A DNA stretch of 64,000 nt from Microbacterium sp. No. 7 (GTDB lineage Bacteria; Actinomycetota; Actinomycetes; Actinomycetales; Microbacteriaceae). A model generated the notes under the pieces. It did no database searches, was not told where the DNA came from, and saw only the letters and a list, made by a program, of their open reading frames with translations. Location: assembly GCF_001314225.1 (NCBI RefSeq), contig NZ_CP012697.1:3100001-3164000 (forward strand). The letters are read 5' to 3'. The position numbers and the translations under genes were made by a program. Positions 1 through 8,660 of the stretch are shown piece by piece. The stretch's first letter is position 1. Every line of letters starts with the position of its first letter.

Positions 1-1766
1 GAGGTCAGCGTCGTGACGTCCCACTCGATGCCGAAGTGCCCGAACAGGGCGACGGCGCCGCTGAGCGCGAGCGACACGGTGCGGCCCGAGGAGTGCACGC
101 GGGGCGTCGTGAGGTGCATGCCGATCATCTCGGGCGGCACGACGAGCGCGGTGTAGCGCTGGTTGCCGAGCCGCTCGTTCGGGTCGAGGCTGTCGCTGGC
201 CCAGATGCGGTCGGTGCGATCGAGGATGCCGAGGTCGACGCGCGCGCCGCCCGATGCGCAGCTCTCGATCTCGAGGCCGGGGTGCGTGCGCGTGAGCTCG
301 TCGATGAGCCGGTAGACGGCGGCCGTGTGCGCGTGCACCCGCGAGGAGCCGCCGGCGCCGGAACCGGCATCCACCAGGTCGCGATTGTGGTCCCACTTCA
401 GGTACGCGATCGGATACTCGTCGAGCAGGGCGTGCAGCTGCCGGGCGATGTGGGCGTACGCGTCGTCGCGGGAGAGGTCGAGCACCTGCTGCTGCCGCGC
501 CGACGGCGGCAGCTCGTCGCGGCCGCGCAGGATCCATTCGGGGTGGGCGCGCGCGAGCTCGCTGTCGGGGTTGATCATCTCGGGCTCGACCCACAGGCCG
601 AACTCCATGCCGAGCGCCGTGACGCGATCGGCGAGCGGATGCAGGCCCTCGGGCCACAGGTCGCGGTCGACCTCCCAGTCGCCGAGGCCCGCGGTGTCGT
701 CGCGGCGGCCGAGGAACCAGCCGTCGTCGAGCACGAAGCGCTCAACGCCGATGTCGCTCGCCGCCTCGGCGAGGGCGAGCAGCTTGGGCAGGGAGTGGTC
801 GAAGTAGACCGCCTCCCAGGTGTTGAGCGTGATGGGGCGCGGACGACGGGGATGCTGCGGGCGCGCCCGCCACTCCGCGTGGAAGCGCCCTGCGAGCTCG
901 TCGAGCCCGTCGCCCCACGAGCCGAGCAGCCACGGCGACGCGTACGTCTCGCCCGGCCCGAGCACGATCTCGCCGAAGGCCAGCAGCTCGCCGCCGGCGA
1001 GGAAGGACTCGCCCGTCGTCGTGCGCTCGGCGAGCAGGCGCTGATTGCCGCTCCAGGCGACGTGGACGCCGTGCACGAGGCCGCTCTCGAACCCGAACCC
1101 GGGCCGGCCCGCGGCGAGCAGCAGGGTCGAGTCGGCGCCGGGCCGGCCGCGCCGGCTCTCGCGGAGGTGCGTGCCGAAGGTCAGCTCGCGTCGCTGCGGG
1201 GAGCGCTCGCGCAGGTGCCGCCCCGTCGTGTCGAGGATCTCGGTGGCCTCCCACGGCACGGGGAGCGAGGGCTGCAGGGCCGTCACGGTGAAGGGCGCGG
1301 AGACCGTGTTGGTGAGCGTGAGCCGCTGGCGCACGAGTCCGCTCGCGCCGACGGCGAGCTCGGCGCGCAGGGCGAGTCCGGCCTGCCGATCGGCGAGGTC
1401 GACGACGATCGACGCCGGCGTCGTCTCGATGCCGACGGGGTCGAAGCGCAGGCTCAGCGCCCGGCCGTCGCGGCCGCCCTCGATCGTCGGGGTGCCGAGC
1501 CAGCCGTCGGCGGGCGTCGCGGCGAGCGAGAGGCGCGCCGTCTCGTCGAGCCCGCCCGACACCCGCTGCGGCAGCGCCGCGATCGCGAGCGAGCGGAGCG
1601 CCTCGGCATCCGCGTCGCCGAGATCGGGCCCCCAGTGCAGGATCGACGGCGCACGCCCCGCGGGCACGTCGACGACCACGCTGGTGCCGCCCCGTCGCAC
1701 GTGCAGCACGGAAGGCGCCGTCGAGGGGGCGCCGGCGGTGCGGATGTCTTCGGCATCGAGTCGCAT
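1..1766 (-). CDS. Alpha-galactosidase, GH36 family (3' end outside window)
   Basis: Hydrolyses terminal alpha-1,6-galactosides such as raffinose or melibiose. The visible 588 codons cover the N-terminal beta-sandwich and most of the TIM barrel. The GH36 nucleophile lies in YLKWDHNRDL (Asp about residue 459) and the acid/base in ASDSLDPNER (Asp about 525); LNTWEAVYFDH and VLDDGWFLGRR are also typical. There is no signal peptide, so it acts in the cytoplasm. The ATG at 1766 was chosen because it precedes the family's usual N-terminus; no Shine-Dalgarno lies before it, and translation may be leaderless. It is divergent from the oxidoreductase at 1870, and two palindromes in the gap suggest control by the LacI protein encoded two genes away. 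Confidence 0.93.
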   Translation of the reverse strand, partial: MRLDAEDIRTAGAPSTAPSVLHVRRGGTSVVVDVPAGRAPSILHWGPDLGDADAEALRSLAIAALPQRVSGGLDETARLSLAATPADGWLGTPTIEGGRDGRALSLRFDPVGIETTPASIVVDLADRQAGLALRAELAVGASGLVRQRLTLTNTVSAPFTVTALQPSLPVPWEATEILDTTGRHLRERSPQRRELTFGTHLRESRRGRPGADSTLLLAAGRPGFGFESGLVHGVHVAWSGNQRLLAERTTTGESFLAGGELLAFGEIVLGPGETYASPWLLGSWGDGLDELAGRFHAEWRARPQHPRRPRPITLNTWEAVYFDHSLPKLLALAEAASDIGVERFVLDDGWFLGRRDDTAGLGDWEVDRDLWPEGLHPLADRVTALGMEFGLWVEPEMINPDSELARAHPEWILRGRDELPPSARQQQVLDLSRDDAYAHIARQLHALLDEYPIAYLKWDHNRDLVDAGSGAGGSSRVHAHTAAVYRLIDELTRTHPGLEIESCASGGARVDLGILDRTDRIWASDSLDPNERLGNQRYTALVVPPEMIGMHLTTPRVHSSGRTVSLALSGAVALFGHFGIEWDVTTLT

Positions 1767-1775
1767 GCGAGAATA

Positions 1776-1789
1776 GTTACACGAGTAAC
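1776..1789. promoter_or_regulatory. Candidate LacI-type operator (galactosidase side)
   Basis: GTTAC-ACGA-GTAAC is a perfect 5-bp inverted repeat 10 bp upstream of the galactosidase start. Read on the minus strand it contains ACTCGTG, which also occurs in the second palindrome at 1850-1867. Its place in a divergent control region next to a lacI-family gene suggests an operator; this is inference. Confidence 0.55.
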
Positions 1790-1849
1790 CATCCTTCGGC
1801 AAGAGGAGATGCTTCTAAGTTTTCATCCCAGATTCTCGCTATCGACACG

Positions 1850-1867
1850 TGTAACTCACGAGTGACA
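1850..1867. promoter_or_regulatory. Candidate LacI-type operator (oxidoreductase side)
   Basis: TGTAACTCACGAGTGACA is an 18-bp near-perfect palindrome (TGTnACTC half sites) that ends 2 bp before the ATG at 1870. Bound repressor here would block transcription or initiation directly. It shares ACTCGTG (minus strand) with the palindrome at 1776-1789. Confidence 0.55.
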
Positions 1868-1869
1868 GA

Positions 1870-3147
1870 ATGGCTGTCGTGACATCACCCGCACCGTTCT
1901 CCCTCGGCGTCGTGGGCGCCGGCCAGTTCTCCGGCCACTTCGCGAGGCTCTTCCGCGCGCATCCGCTCGTGTCGTCGGTGCGGGTCACCGATCTGCTCCC
2001 CGAGCGGGCCACCGCCCTCGCCGAGCAGGAGGGACTCGCCGGCACGTGCCCCTCGTTCGAGGAGATGCTCGCGAGCGACGTGGATGCCGTCGCCGTCTTC
2101 ACCCAGCGGTGGACGCACGGCCCGCTCGTGGTGCAGGCGCTGCGCGCGGGCAAGCACGTCTATTCGGCCGTGCCGATGGCGATCTCGGCCGACGAGATCG
2201 CCGCGATCGTCGACGCCGTGCGCGAGACCGGGCTCACGTACATGATGGGCGAGACGAGCCACTACAACCCCGCGACGGTCTACGCGCGCCGACGCGCCGC
2301 CGAGGGGGCCTTCGGCCGCGTCTTCTACGCCGAGGGCGACTACGTGCACGACATGGATCTCGGCTTCTACGCCGCCTACGAGTACAGCGGCGGGCCCGAG
2401 TGGCGGCGCACAGCCAGCTACCCGCCCATGCTCTACCCGACGCACTCGGTCGGCGGCGTGCTCGGCGCGATCGGCGGGCACGCCGTGAGCGTGAGCTGCA
2501 TCGGCGTGCGCGACGACCGCGGCGACGGCGTGTTCGACCGCGACGTGAGCATGTTCGACAACGACTTCTCGAACGCGACGGCGCTGTTCGAGCTGTCCGG
2601 CGGCGGGTCGATGAGGATCAACGAGTTCCGCCGGGTCGGCTACCCGTCGCACCTGCGCGAGAGCCGGTTCCGGTTCTTCGGCACCGAAGGCAGCTTCGAG
2701 CAGCTCGTCCAGACGGCCGTCTGGCAGGACAAGACGGGGTGGACCGACGTCTCGGAGCTGCTCGAGACGCGGCCCAGCATGAGCCTCGACGACCCGTCGC
2801 TGGCGGGCATCGACCCCGCGCTGCGCGACGCGTTCGTCTCGGGGCTCGCCCCCGTGCACGACGCGCGCCGCCTGCCCGCCGAGCTGTGGTCGCTGCCGAA
2901 CGGGCACGAGGGCAGCCACCACTTCCTCGTCGACGACTTCGCGCGCGCGGTGGCGACCGGCACGCGCCCGCCCGTGGACGCGTGGACGGCGGCGCGCTAC
3001 ACGCTGCCGGGCATCGTCGCCCACCAGTCCGCGCTGCGCGGCGGCGAGCGCCTGCCGATCCCCGATCTCGGCGACGGGCCTGATCCCGGTGCCGTGGCGG
3101 CCGCGGGCGATCTCGGCGATGCGCCGCCCCTCGCGCCGCGCAGATGA
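1870..3147 (+). CDS. Gfo/Idh/MocA family oxidoreductase
   Basis: NAD(P)-dependent sugar or polyol oxidoreductase of the glucose-fructose oxidoreductase family (425 aa). The Rossmann motif GVVGAGQFSGHF is at residues 13-24. The region that in the family reads KHVxxEKP is here KHVYSAVPMA, so the usual active-site lysine is a valine; YPTHSVGGVL supplies the family's histidine region. The start follows a palindrome with no clear Shine-Dalgarno, and a GTG three codons downstream (1879) is an alternative. The stop overlaps the lacI start as ATGA, so the two are translationally coupled. A role in metabolism of a galactoside-derived sugar is inferred from the neighbouring alpha-galactosidase. Confidence 0.88.
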   Translation: MAVVTSPAPFSLGVVGAGQFSGHFARLFRAHPLVSSVRVTDLLPERATALAEQEGLAGTCPSFEEMLASDVDAVAVFTQRWTHGPLVVQALRAGKHVYSAVPMAISADEIAAIVDAVRETGLTYMMGETSHYNPATVYARRRAAEGAFGRVFYAEGDYVHDMDLGFYAAYEYSGGPEWRRTASYPPMLYPTHSVGGVLGAIGGHAVSVSCIGVRDDRGDGVFDRDVSMFDNDFSNATALFELSGGGSMRINEFRRVGYPSHLRESRFRFFGTEGSFEQLVQTAVWQDKTGWTDVSELLETRPSMSLDDPSLAGIDPALRDAFVSGLAPVHDARRLPAELWSLPNGHEGSHHFLVDDFARAVATGTRPPVDAWTAARYTLPGIVAHQSALRGGERLPIPDLGDGPDPGAVAAAGDLGDAPPLAPRR

Positions 3148-4205
3148 GCGGCTCGCCTAGGATGACTGCCGTGGCCACCCCTCACGGCGCAGCGAAGCCT
3201 CCCGCGAAACCGGCCGCGAAGCGCAGCGACGTCGCGCGGCTCGCGGGCGTGAGCACGGCCGTCGTGAGCTACGTCGTCAACGGCACGAAGAACGTCTCCC
3301 CCGAGACCGAGCGGCGCGTGCGCGAGGCGATCGCGCTGCTCGGCTACCGCCCCAACTCCGCGGCCCGCGCCCTGCGCCTGGGATCGAACGAGATGCTGGG
3401 AATGGTCGTCCCCGACGCGCGCAACCCCTACTTCGCGATGCTCGCGCACGCCGTCGAGACGGTCGCGGCCGAGCGCGGCTACACGCTGCTGACCGCGAAC
3501 GCCGACGGCCTGCTGGAGACGGAGCGCCGGCACGTCGAGCGCTTCGTCGACCGCGGCGTGGACGGCGTCTTCCTGTGCAGCACGATCGTCGAGCCCGACG
3601 TGCGGCCGCTCGTCGACGCCGACATCCCCACCGTGCTGCTCAATCACTCCGTCGAGGTCGCGGGCGTGGCATCCGTGCGCATCGACCTGTGGGAGGGCGC
3701 CCGGCTCGCCGTCGAGCATCTCGCCGAGCACGGGCACGAGCGCATCGGCCTGGTGATCGGCAGCAACACCGGCCACGTGCTCGACCCGCGCGAGACCGGG
3801 TGGCGCCAGGAGCTCGCCCGCCGCGGACTCGCCGAGGGCCCGCTGGAGCGCGACATCTTCACGATGCGCGGCGGCTACGACGCCGGCCGGCGGCTGCTCG
3901 CGACCGGACTGCCGTCCGCCCTGTTCGTCAGCTCCGACCGGCAGGCGATCGGTCTGCTGCGCGCGCTGCACGAGGCCGGCGTGCGCGTGCCCGACGATGT
4001 CGCCCTCGTCTCCTTCGACGGCTCGGAGGACGCCGCCTACAGCTGGCCCCCGCTGTCCACCGTCGCCGCGCCGATCGCCGACATGGCCCGCGCCGCCGTC
4101 GACGCCATCCTCGCCCCCGCGGACCCGGATGCCGGGCGCCCCGGCATCCGCCACGAGGTCTTCGCCCCGGCCCTCGTGCGCCGCGCCTCCTGCGGCTGCC
4201 CGTAG
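3144..4205 (+). CDS. LacI family transcriptional regulator
   Basis: 353-residue regulator. The N-terminal LacI helix-turn-helix reads RSDVARLAGVSTAVVSYVVNG followed by the hinge LGYRPNSAARAL, and then a periplasmic-binding-protein-like effector domain (GMVVPDARNPYF onwards). The ATG at 3144 overlaps the stop of the preceding oxidoreductase; an in-frame ATG at 3162 is an alternative start. The likely targets are the two palindromes between the alpha-galactosidase and the oxidoreductase, making this a local sugar-responsive repressor. The effector is unknown, possibly a galactoside or its product. The HTH and length are fully typical of the family. Confidence 0.94.
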   Translation: MSGSPRMTAVATPHGAAKPPAKPAAKRSDVARLAGVSTAVVSYVVNGTKNVSPETERRVREAIALLGYRPNSAARALRLGSNEMLGMVVPDARNPYFAMLAHAVETVAAERGYTLLTANADGLLETERRHVERFVDRGVDGVFLCSTIVEPDVRPLVDADIPTVLLNHSVEVAGVASVRIDLWEGARLAVEHLAEHGHERIGLVIGSNTGHVLDPRETGWRQELARRGLAEGPLERDIFTMRGGYDAGRRLLATGLPSALFVSSDRQAIGLLRALHEAGVRVPDDVALVSFDGSEDAAYSWPPLSTVAAPIADMARAAVDAILAPADPDAGRPGIRHEVFAPALVRRASCGCP

Positions 4206-4237
4206 CCCCGCCCCGCCGCACGCCCTCGCTGCACACT

Positions 4238-4487
4238 CCCGCTGATCGAGTGCTCGCGGCGAAGCCGCGAGCGTATCGAGATCCAACCCACGGACCGCTA
4301 CACGGGTTTCGATACGCCCGCTCCGCGGGCTACTCAACCAGCGGGGAGGGACACACCCGCCCCCCACACCCCCGGCCGAGGAGAAACCCCGCTGCACACC
4401 CCCGCTGATCGAGTGCTCGCGGCGAAGCCGCGAGCGTATCGAGATCCCTCCCACGGACCGCTGCGCGGGCCACTCGACCAGCGGGGC
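4238..4487. repeat. Two REP-like inverted-repeat units
   Basis: Two copies of a palindromic module lie between lacI and efeB: CGCTGATCGAGTGCTCGCGG...GCGTATCGAGATC, facing GGTTTCGATACGCCCG...CTACTCAACCAGCGG. Each unit has its two halves in opposite orientation. The same words recur at 14095-14275 and 57675-58215. They probably form hairpins and may end the convergent transcripts of lacI and efeB. Confidence 0.85.
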
Positions 4488-4499
4488 GTGAGACGCGAG

Positions 4500-5825
4500 T
4501 CAGGCGAAGAGGGTGTCGCCGACGAAGGAGCCGGGCTGCACGCCCGGCGGGATCGCCCAGATGCCGGAGCCGACGTGCCGGATGTACTCGTTCATGAGGT
4601 CGGTCGACAGCGCCTTCTGCACCCGGATGAACTGCTCGGGCGAGCGCTGGAAGGCGAGGAAGAACAGCCCCGCGTCGAGCCGGCCGAGCGCGTTGTTGCC
4701 GTCGACGTAGTTGTAGCCGCGGCGCAGGATGCGCACGCCGTCGTTGAAGTCGGGATGCGCGAGCCGCACGTGGCTCGCGGGGTCGATCAGCGGCGCGCCC
4801 CCGGCGCCCGCCGCCGCGAAGTCGGGGTCGGTGAACTCCGTGCCGCCCGAGAGCGGCGCCCCCTCGGCCTTGTCCCGGCCGATGATGGTGTCCTGCTCGG
4901 CGAGGCGCACGCGGTCCCACGTCTCGACGAGCATCGCGATCTTGCGCGCGACGAGGTAGGTGCCGCCCGCGAGCCACGCGGGCTCGTCGTCCGGCGCGAC
5001 CCAGACGTGCGCGTCGAGCGCGGCCCGGTCGCTGGCGAGGATGTTCGCCGTGCCGTCCTTGTAGCCGAACAGGTTGCGCGGCGTCGCCTGGTCGTCGGTC
5101 GTGCGCGACGTGCGGCCGAAGCCGAGCTGCGACCAGCGCAGCCGCGCCCGCCCGAACGCGATGCGGCTGAGGTTGCGGATGGCGTGCACGGCGACCTGCG
5201 GATCGTCGGCGCACGCCTGGATGCAGAGGTCGCCGCCCGTGTGGCCCGGGTCGAGGTCTTCGCCGAGGAACGGCGGGAGCTTCTGCAGCAGCGGCGGCTG
5301 CCGGCCGGCGATGCCGTAGCGGTCCTCCCCCTCGGCCGAGCGGAAGAGCGTCGGGCCGAACCCGATCGTGACGGTCAGCGCGCTCGCGTGCAGCCCCTGC
5401 GCCTCGCCCGTGTCGTCGGGCGGTGCCTCGGGCGATCCCCCGACGGCGCCCGACGCGCTCACGTCGAGGCCCTGCGTGATGCGCGAGGCGGCGTAGGTCC
5501 AGTCCTGCAGCAGCTCGACGAGGTCGTCGCGGCTCGTGCGGGGCATCATGTCGAACGACGCGAAGTGCAGGTGGTCCTGCACCTCGGTCGTGACGCCCGC
5601 CTGGTGCGCGCCGAAGTACGGATGCACGGCGGATGCCGTGTCCGCCCGCGCTCGCCCGACGGCCACGCCCGCCACCGACCCGGCCCCCGCCCCGAGGGCC
5701 AGGCCCGCCGCGCCGATCCCCGCGGCGAGCCCGAGGAGGCCGCGCCGGCTGAGGCCGGCGGGCGTTCCGGGGTCGACGCGCGCGGGATCGGCGAGCCGGG
5801 TGGTGACGGGCGTGTCGTCGGTCAT
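4500..5825 (-). CDS. efeB: Deferrochelatase/Dyp-type peroxidase EfeB
   Basis: Haem-dependent Dyp-type peroxidase exported by the Tat pathway (441 aa). The signal has SRRGLLGLAAGIGAAGLALG at residues 25-44. The Dyp hallmark is present as NLFGYKDGTANI (the family's GxxDG), and HVRLAHPDFNDG lies in the region of the proximal haem histidine. In the EfeUOB system it oxidises Fe(II) before uptake and can take iron from haem. It is the last gene of the operon, 13 bp after efeO. The usual length and full motif set indicate an intact enzyme. Confidence 0.95.
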   Translation of the reverse strand: MTDDTPVTTRLADPARVDPGTPAGLSRRGLLGLAAGIGAAGLALGAGAGSVAGVAVGRARADTASAVHPYFGAHQAGVTTEVQDHLHFASFDMMPRTSRDDLVELLQDWTYAASRITQGLDVSASGAVGGSPEAPPDDTGEAQGLHASALTVTIGFGPTLFRSAEGEDRYGIAGRQPPLLQKLPPFLGEDLDPGHTGGDLCIQACADDPQVAVHAIRNLSRIAFGRARLRWSQLGFGRTSRTTDDQATPRNLFGYKDGTANILASDRAALDAHVWVAPDDEPAWLAGGTYLVARKIAMLVETWDRVRLAEQDTIIGRDKAEGAPLSGGTEFTDPDFAAAGAGGAPLIDPASHVRLAHPDFNDGVRILRRGYNYVDGNNALGRLDAGLFFLAFQRSPEQFIRVQKALSTDLMNEYIRHVGSGIWAIPPGVQPGSFVGDTLFA

Positions 5826-5838
5826 CTCGGTGCGCCCG

Positions 5839-7059
5839 TCAGGACAGGACGGTCGAGGTGAGCTGCGACAGCGGCTCGGCGAGCGCGTTGATGAGGTCGG
5901 ACAGCTCGCGCTTGTCGGCGTCGGTCAGCTCCGCGTAGTTCACGAAGCCGTCGGCCAGCGAGCCGTGCTGCGCCAGCGCCTCCTCGAGCGCCGCGTAGCC
6001 GGCGACGATGTCGTCGGCGAGCGCCGCGCCGTCGTCGCCCTTGGCGCGCACGAAGTCCTCGACGAGGGAGAACGCCATCTTCGAGCCCTCGACGTTGGCG
6101 GCGAAGTCCCACAGGTCGGTGCCCGACCACCAGTCCTCCTCACCGGTGATCTTGCCGGTGGCGACCTCGTCGAGCAGCGCGATCGCGCCGTTCGACAGGC
6201 CCGCGACGCCCTGCTCGTTCAGCGCGTCGAGGAAGTCGTCGGAGTGCACGTAGTCGTAGAGCTCCTGCACGTCGGCGAGCAGCAGGTCGCCGAAGTCGGC
6301 GCGCTGCTCGGGCGTCGAGGGCGCCCAGTCCTGCCACGCGGGCGCGCCGTCGGAGTTGACGGCATCCTTCGCGGGCTCCCACAGGTCCTTCTCGATGCGG
6401 TGGAAGCCGGTCCAGTCGAGCCCCTCGGCGACGGCGTCGACCTCGCGGTAGTCGATCTTCGGGTCGAGGTCGCCGAGCGCCTCGGCGATGGGCTCGATGC
6501 GCTCGTAGAAGGCGCGCACCTGCGGGAACAGCTCGCGCGCGGTGTCGTCGTCGCCGGCCTGGTAGGCGGCGACGAACTCCTCGACCGCGGGCAGCAGCTG
6601 GCCGACCTGGTCCTTCACGAACGCGGCGTAGAGGTCGACGGCCTGCTGCTTCTGCTCGGCGTCCTCGCCCGTGAGCGCGACCGCGTCGCCCGAGACCGAG
6701 AAGGCGGCCCGGCCGACGCCCGCGCCGATCATGCCGGGCTTGCACAGCGTGAAGTAGTCGCCGGGCTGGGCGACGACCGTGAGCGTGCGGCTCGCGCCGG
6801 GGGCGATGTTCTCGACCTCGCCGACGATGCGCAGCCCGTCGTCGGCGAGCAGGTAGAACTCGGTGACGTCGGTGCCCGAGTTGCTCACCTCGAAGGTGAG
6901 CGTGCCGCTGGTGGCCTGGGCCGCCGAGACGGTGCAATCGGATGCCGACGAGTCGACCGTGAGGCTGTCGCTCGCGTCGCCGCGGGCGACGCAGCCGGTG
7001 AGGGCGAGAGCGGTGAGGGCGACGGCGGAGACGCCGCCGATCGTGCGGAGTGCGTTCAT
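5839..7059 (-). CDS. efeO: Iron uptake lipoprotein EfeO (cupredoxin plus M75 domain)
   Basis: Extracytoplasmic iron-binding component of EfeUOB (406 aa). The lipoprotein signal ends in ALALTGCVA (lipobox cysteine near residue 23). The N-terminal cupredoxin-like domain runs to about residue 135 (GDYFTLCKPGMIGAG), followed by the imelysin/M75 helical domain with the family's HRIEKDLWE. The reading frame stays open far upstream into efeU, but the ATG at 7059 overlaps the efeU stop by 4 bp and begins a proper signal peptide, so it is the start. It is made from the operon controlled by the iron box at 8021-8039. Confidence 0.95.
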   Translation of the reverse strand: MNALRTIGGVSAVALTALALTGCVARGDASDSLTVDSSASDCTVSAAQATSGTLTFEVSNSGTDVTEFYLLADDGLRIVGEVENIAPGASRTLTVVAQPGDYFTLCKPGMIGAGVGRAAFSVSGDAVALTGEDAEQKQQAVDLYAAFVKDQVGQLLPAVEEFVAAYQAGDDDTARELFPQVRAFYERIEPIAEALGDLDPKIDYREVDAVAEGLDWTGFHRIEKDLWEPAKDAVNSDGAPAWQDWAPSTPEQRADFGDLLLADVQELYDYVHSDDFLDALNEQGVAGLSNGAIALLDEVATGKITGEEDWWSGTDLWDFAANVEGSKMAFSLVEDFVRAKGDDGAALADDIVAGYAALEEALAQHGSLADGFVNYAELTDADKRELSDLINALAEPLSQLTSTVLS

Positions 7060-7985
7060 GCTGATCCTTGCTGTGTGGGGACGGGAGACGCGGGGGTCTC
7101 GGTGTGACGCGCGACGGGACGGCGCTGACGACGGAGGTAGGCCGTGCCGACGATCGCGAGGTAGAGGGCCCACGCGATGACCTGCAGCCAGGTCATCTCG
7201 GGCATGAAGCCGATGGTCGCCTGCAGCACGGTGTGCAGCACGCCGCCGGGCTGCACGACGTGCGACAGGTCGAAGGCCCAGCCGAACGGCAAGCCCGCCC
7301 AGCCGATGGCGACGGCGCCGGTGGCCGGGTCGAGGGGCGCGCCGGCGCCGAAGGGCCCGGGGAGCACGCCCGCCTCCTGCAGGTCGTGGATCGCGTAGGC
7401 GAGCACGCCCGCGGCGACCACGATGAGCACGGCGCCGGTCCACAGGAAGAAGCGGCGCAGGTCGATGCGCACCATGCCGCGGTGCAGCAGCCAGCCCAGC
7501 ACGATCGCCACGCCGATGCCGAGCAGCGCCCCCGCGAGGGCGCCCGACCCGTCGCCGAACGACTGCACCATCGACCAGAGCAGCAGCGTGGTCTCCACGC
7601 CCTCGCGGGCGACGGAGACGAAGCCGATCACGACGATGCCCCACAGCCCGCCCGTGGCGAGGGCGCGGTCGAGCCCGCCCTCCAGCGTGCGCTTGAGGTC
7701 GCGCGCGGTCTTCTGCATCCAGAACACCATCCACGTCACCATCGCGACGGCGGCGAGCGAGAGCAGCCCGCCGATGATCTCCTGCGCCTCGAAGGTGAGC
7801 GCGTACGCGCCGAACGTGAAGAACGCGCCGATGCTCAGCGCGAGCGCCGCGGCGAGGGCGATGCCGAGCCAGAGCCGGGGCAGCACGTCGCGCCGGCCGA
7901 TCCTCGTGAGGTAGGCGACGAGGATGCCGACGACGAGCGCGGCCTCGAGGCCTTCGCGCAGACCGATGAGAAAGCTTGCAAGCAC
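7056..7985 (-). CDS. efeU: Ferrous iron permease EfeU (FTR1 family)
   Basis: Membrane permease for iron (309 aa, about seven membrane segments). Both REGLE-type motifs of the FTR1 family are present: LREGLEAALVVG near residue 8 and AREGVETTLLLW near residue 126. The glutamates are the iron-binding residues in this family. The start is GTG at 7985 with a weak ribosome binding site. It is the first gene of efeU-efeO-efeB; a DtxR/IdeR-type box lies 36 bp upstream, so repression when iron is plentiful is expected. Confidence 0.95.
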   Translation of the reverse strand: MLASFLIGLREGLEAALVVGILVAYLTRIGRRDVLPRLWLGIALAAALALSIGAFFTFGAYALTFEAQEIIGGLLSLAAVAMVTWMVFWMQKTARDLKRTLEGGLDRALATGGLWGIVVIGFVSVAREGVETTLLLWSMVQSFGDGSGALAGALLGIGVAIVLGWLLHRGMVRIDLRRFFLWTGAVLIVVAAGVLAYAIHDLQEAGVLPGPFGAGAPLDPATGAVAIGWAGLPFGWAFDLSHVVQPGGVLHTVLQATIGFMPEMTWLQVIAWALYLAIVGTAYLRRQRRPVARHTETPASPVPTQQGSA

Positions 7986-8020
7986 GTGGGGACGATTCTC
8001 CGAGCGATACGGAGGCCCGC

Positions 8021-8039
8021 ATAGGTTAGGCGAGCCTTA
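8021..8039. promoter_or_regulatory. DtxR/IdeR-type iron box upstream of efeU
   Basis: ATAGGTTAGGCGAGCCTTA matches 15 of 19 positions of the actinobacterial IdeR/DtxR consensus TTAGGTTAGSCTAACCTAA. It sits between the divergent efeU and rrf2-family genes, upstream of the iron-uptake operon. Confidence 0.85.
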
Positions 8040-8123
8040 TCGGCTCTGAGAATACTCCTCTCCGCGGCGCGTGCGAATCACGCGCGGGCCGTGTTTATCG
8101 GGACCTTCTGGGAACATGGGTGT

Positions 8124-8621
8124 GTGAGAGTGTCCGCGAAGTCCGACTACGCGCTGCGCGCACTGGTGGAGATCGCGGCCCGCGACGACGATCGGCCCGT
8201 GAGCGCCGACGAGCTGGGCCGCGCGCAGGAGATCCCCACGACCTTCCTGCAGGCGATCCTCGCCGACCTGCGCAAGGCCGACATCGTGCTGTCGCAGCGG
8301 GGCACGGCGGGCGGCTGGCGCCTCGCGAAGGATGCCACGGCGATCAGCGTCGCCGACGTCATCCGCGCCGTCGACGGGCCGCTCGTGTCGGTCTACGGCG
8401 TGCGCCCGGAGGCCGTGACGTACAACGAGCGCGCCGACGCCCTGCAGCACGTGTGGGTCGCGGCCCGTGACGCGCTGCGCGAGGTGCTCGAGAACGTCTC
8501 GATCGCCCACCTCGCCGCGCACGGCCTGCCCGAGGAGGTCACGGCGCGCACGGCGCGCGACGAGGCGTGGACCTCGGGCGGCGCGGCCGCCCGTCCGCGG
8601 CCCCCTGGCGACGGGCAGTGA
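8124..8621 (+). CDS. Rrf2 family transcriptional regulator
   Basis: 165-residue winged-helix regulator starting RVSAKSDYALRALVEIA, the classic Rrf2 N-terminus, with ELGRAQEIPTTFLQAILADLRKADIV as the DNA-binding helices and RGTAGGWRLAK as the wing. GTG at 8124 is chosen because the family begins here; the open frame continues upstream to 8091. No cysteine occurs in the protein, so it cannot hold the [2Fe-2S] cluster of IscR or NsrR, which makes it more like CymR, the cysteine-metabolism repressor. It converges on the sulfate importer, so control of sulfur genes is a reasonable guess; it also faces the iron operon. Confidence 0.9.
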   Translation: MRVSAKSDYALRALVEIAARDDDRPVSADELGRAQEIPTTFLQAILADLRKADIVLSQRGTAGGWRLAKDATAISVADVIRAVDGPLVSVYGVRPEAVTYNERADALQHVWVAARDALREVLENVSIAHLAAHGLPEEVTARTARDEAWTSGGAAARPRPPGDGQ

Positions 8622-8660
8622 GCCGCGGGCCCGGGCCGGCCGGCGACGGCCCGCCGCCGG

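Noticed and set aside
36..1865. Long plus-strand open frame opposite the alpha-galactosidase gene
   Set aside because: Its translation is Arg/Ala/Val/Glu-rich with no family motif, while the minus strand encodes a complete GH36 sequence. High GC makes such antisense frames common.
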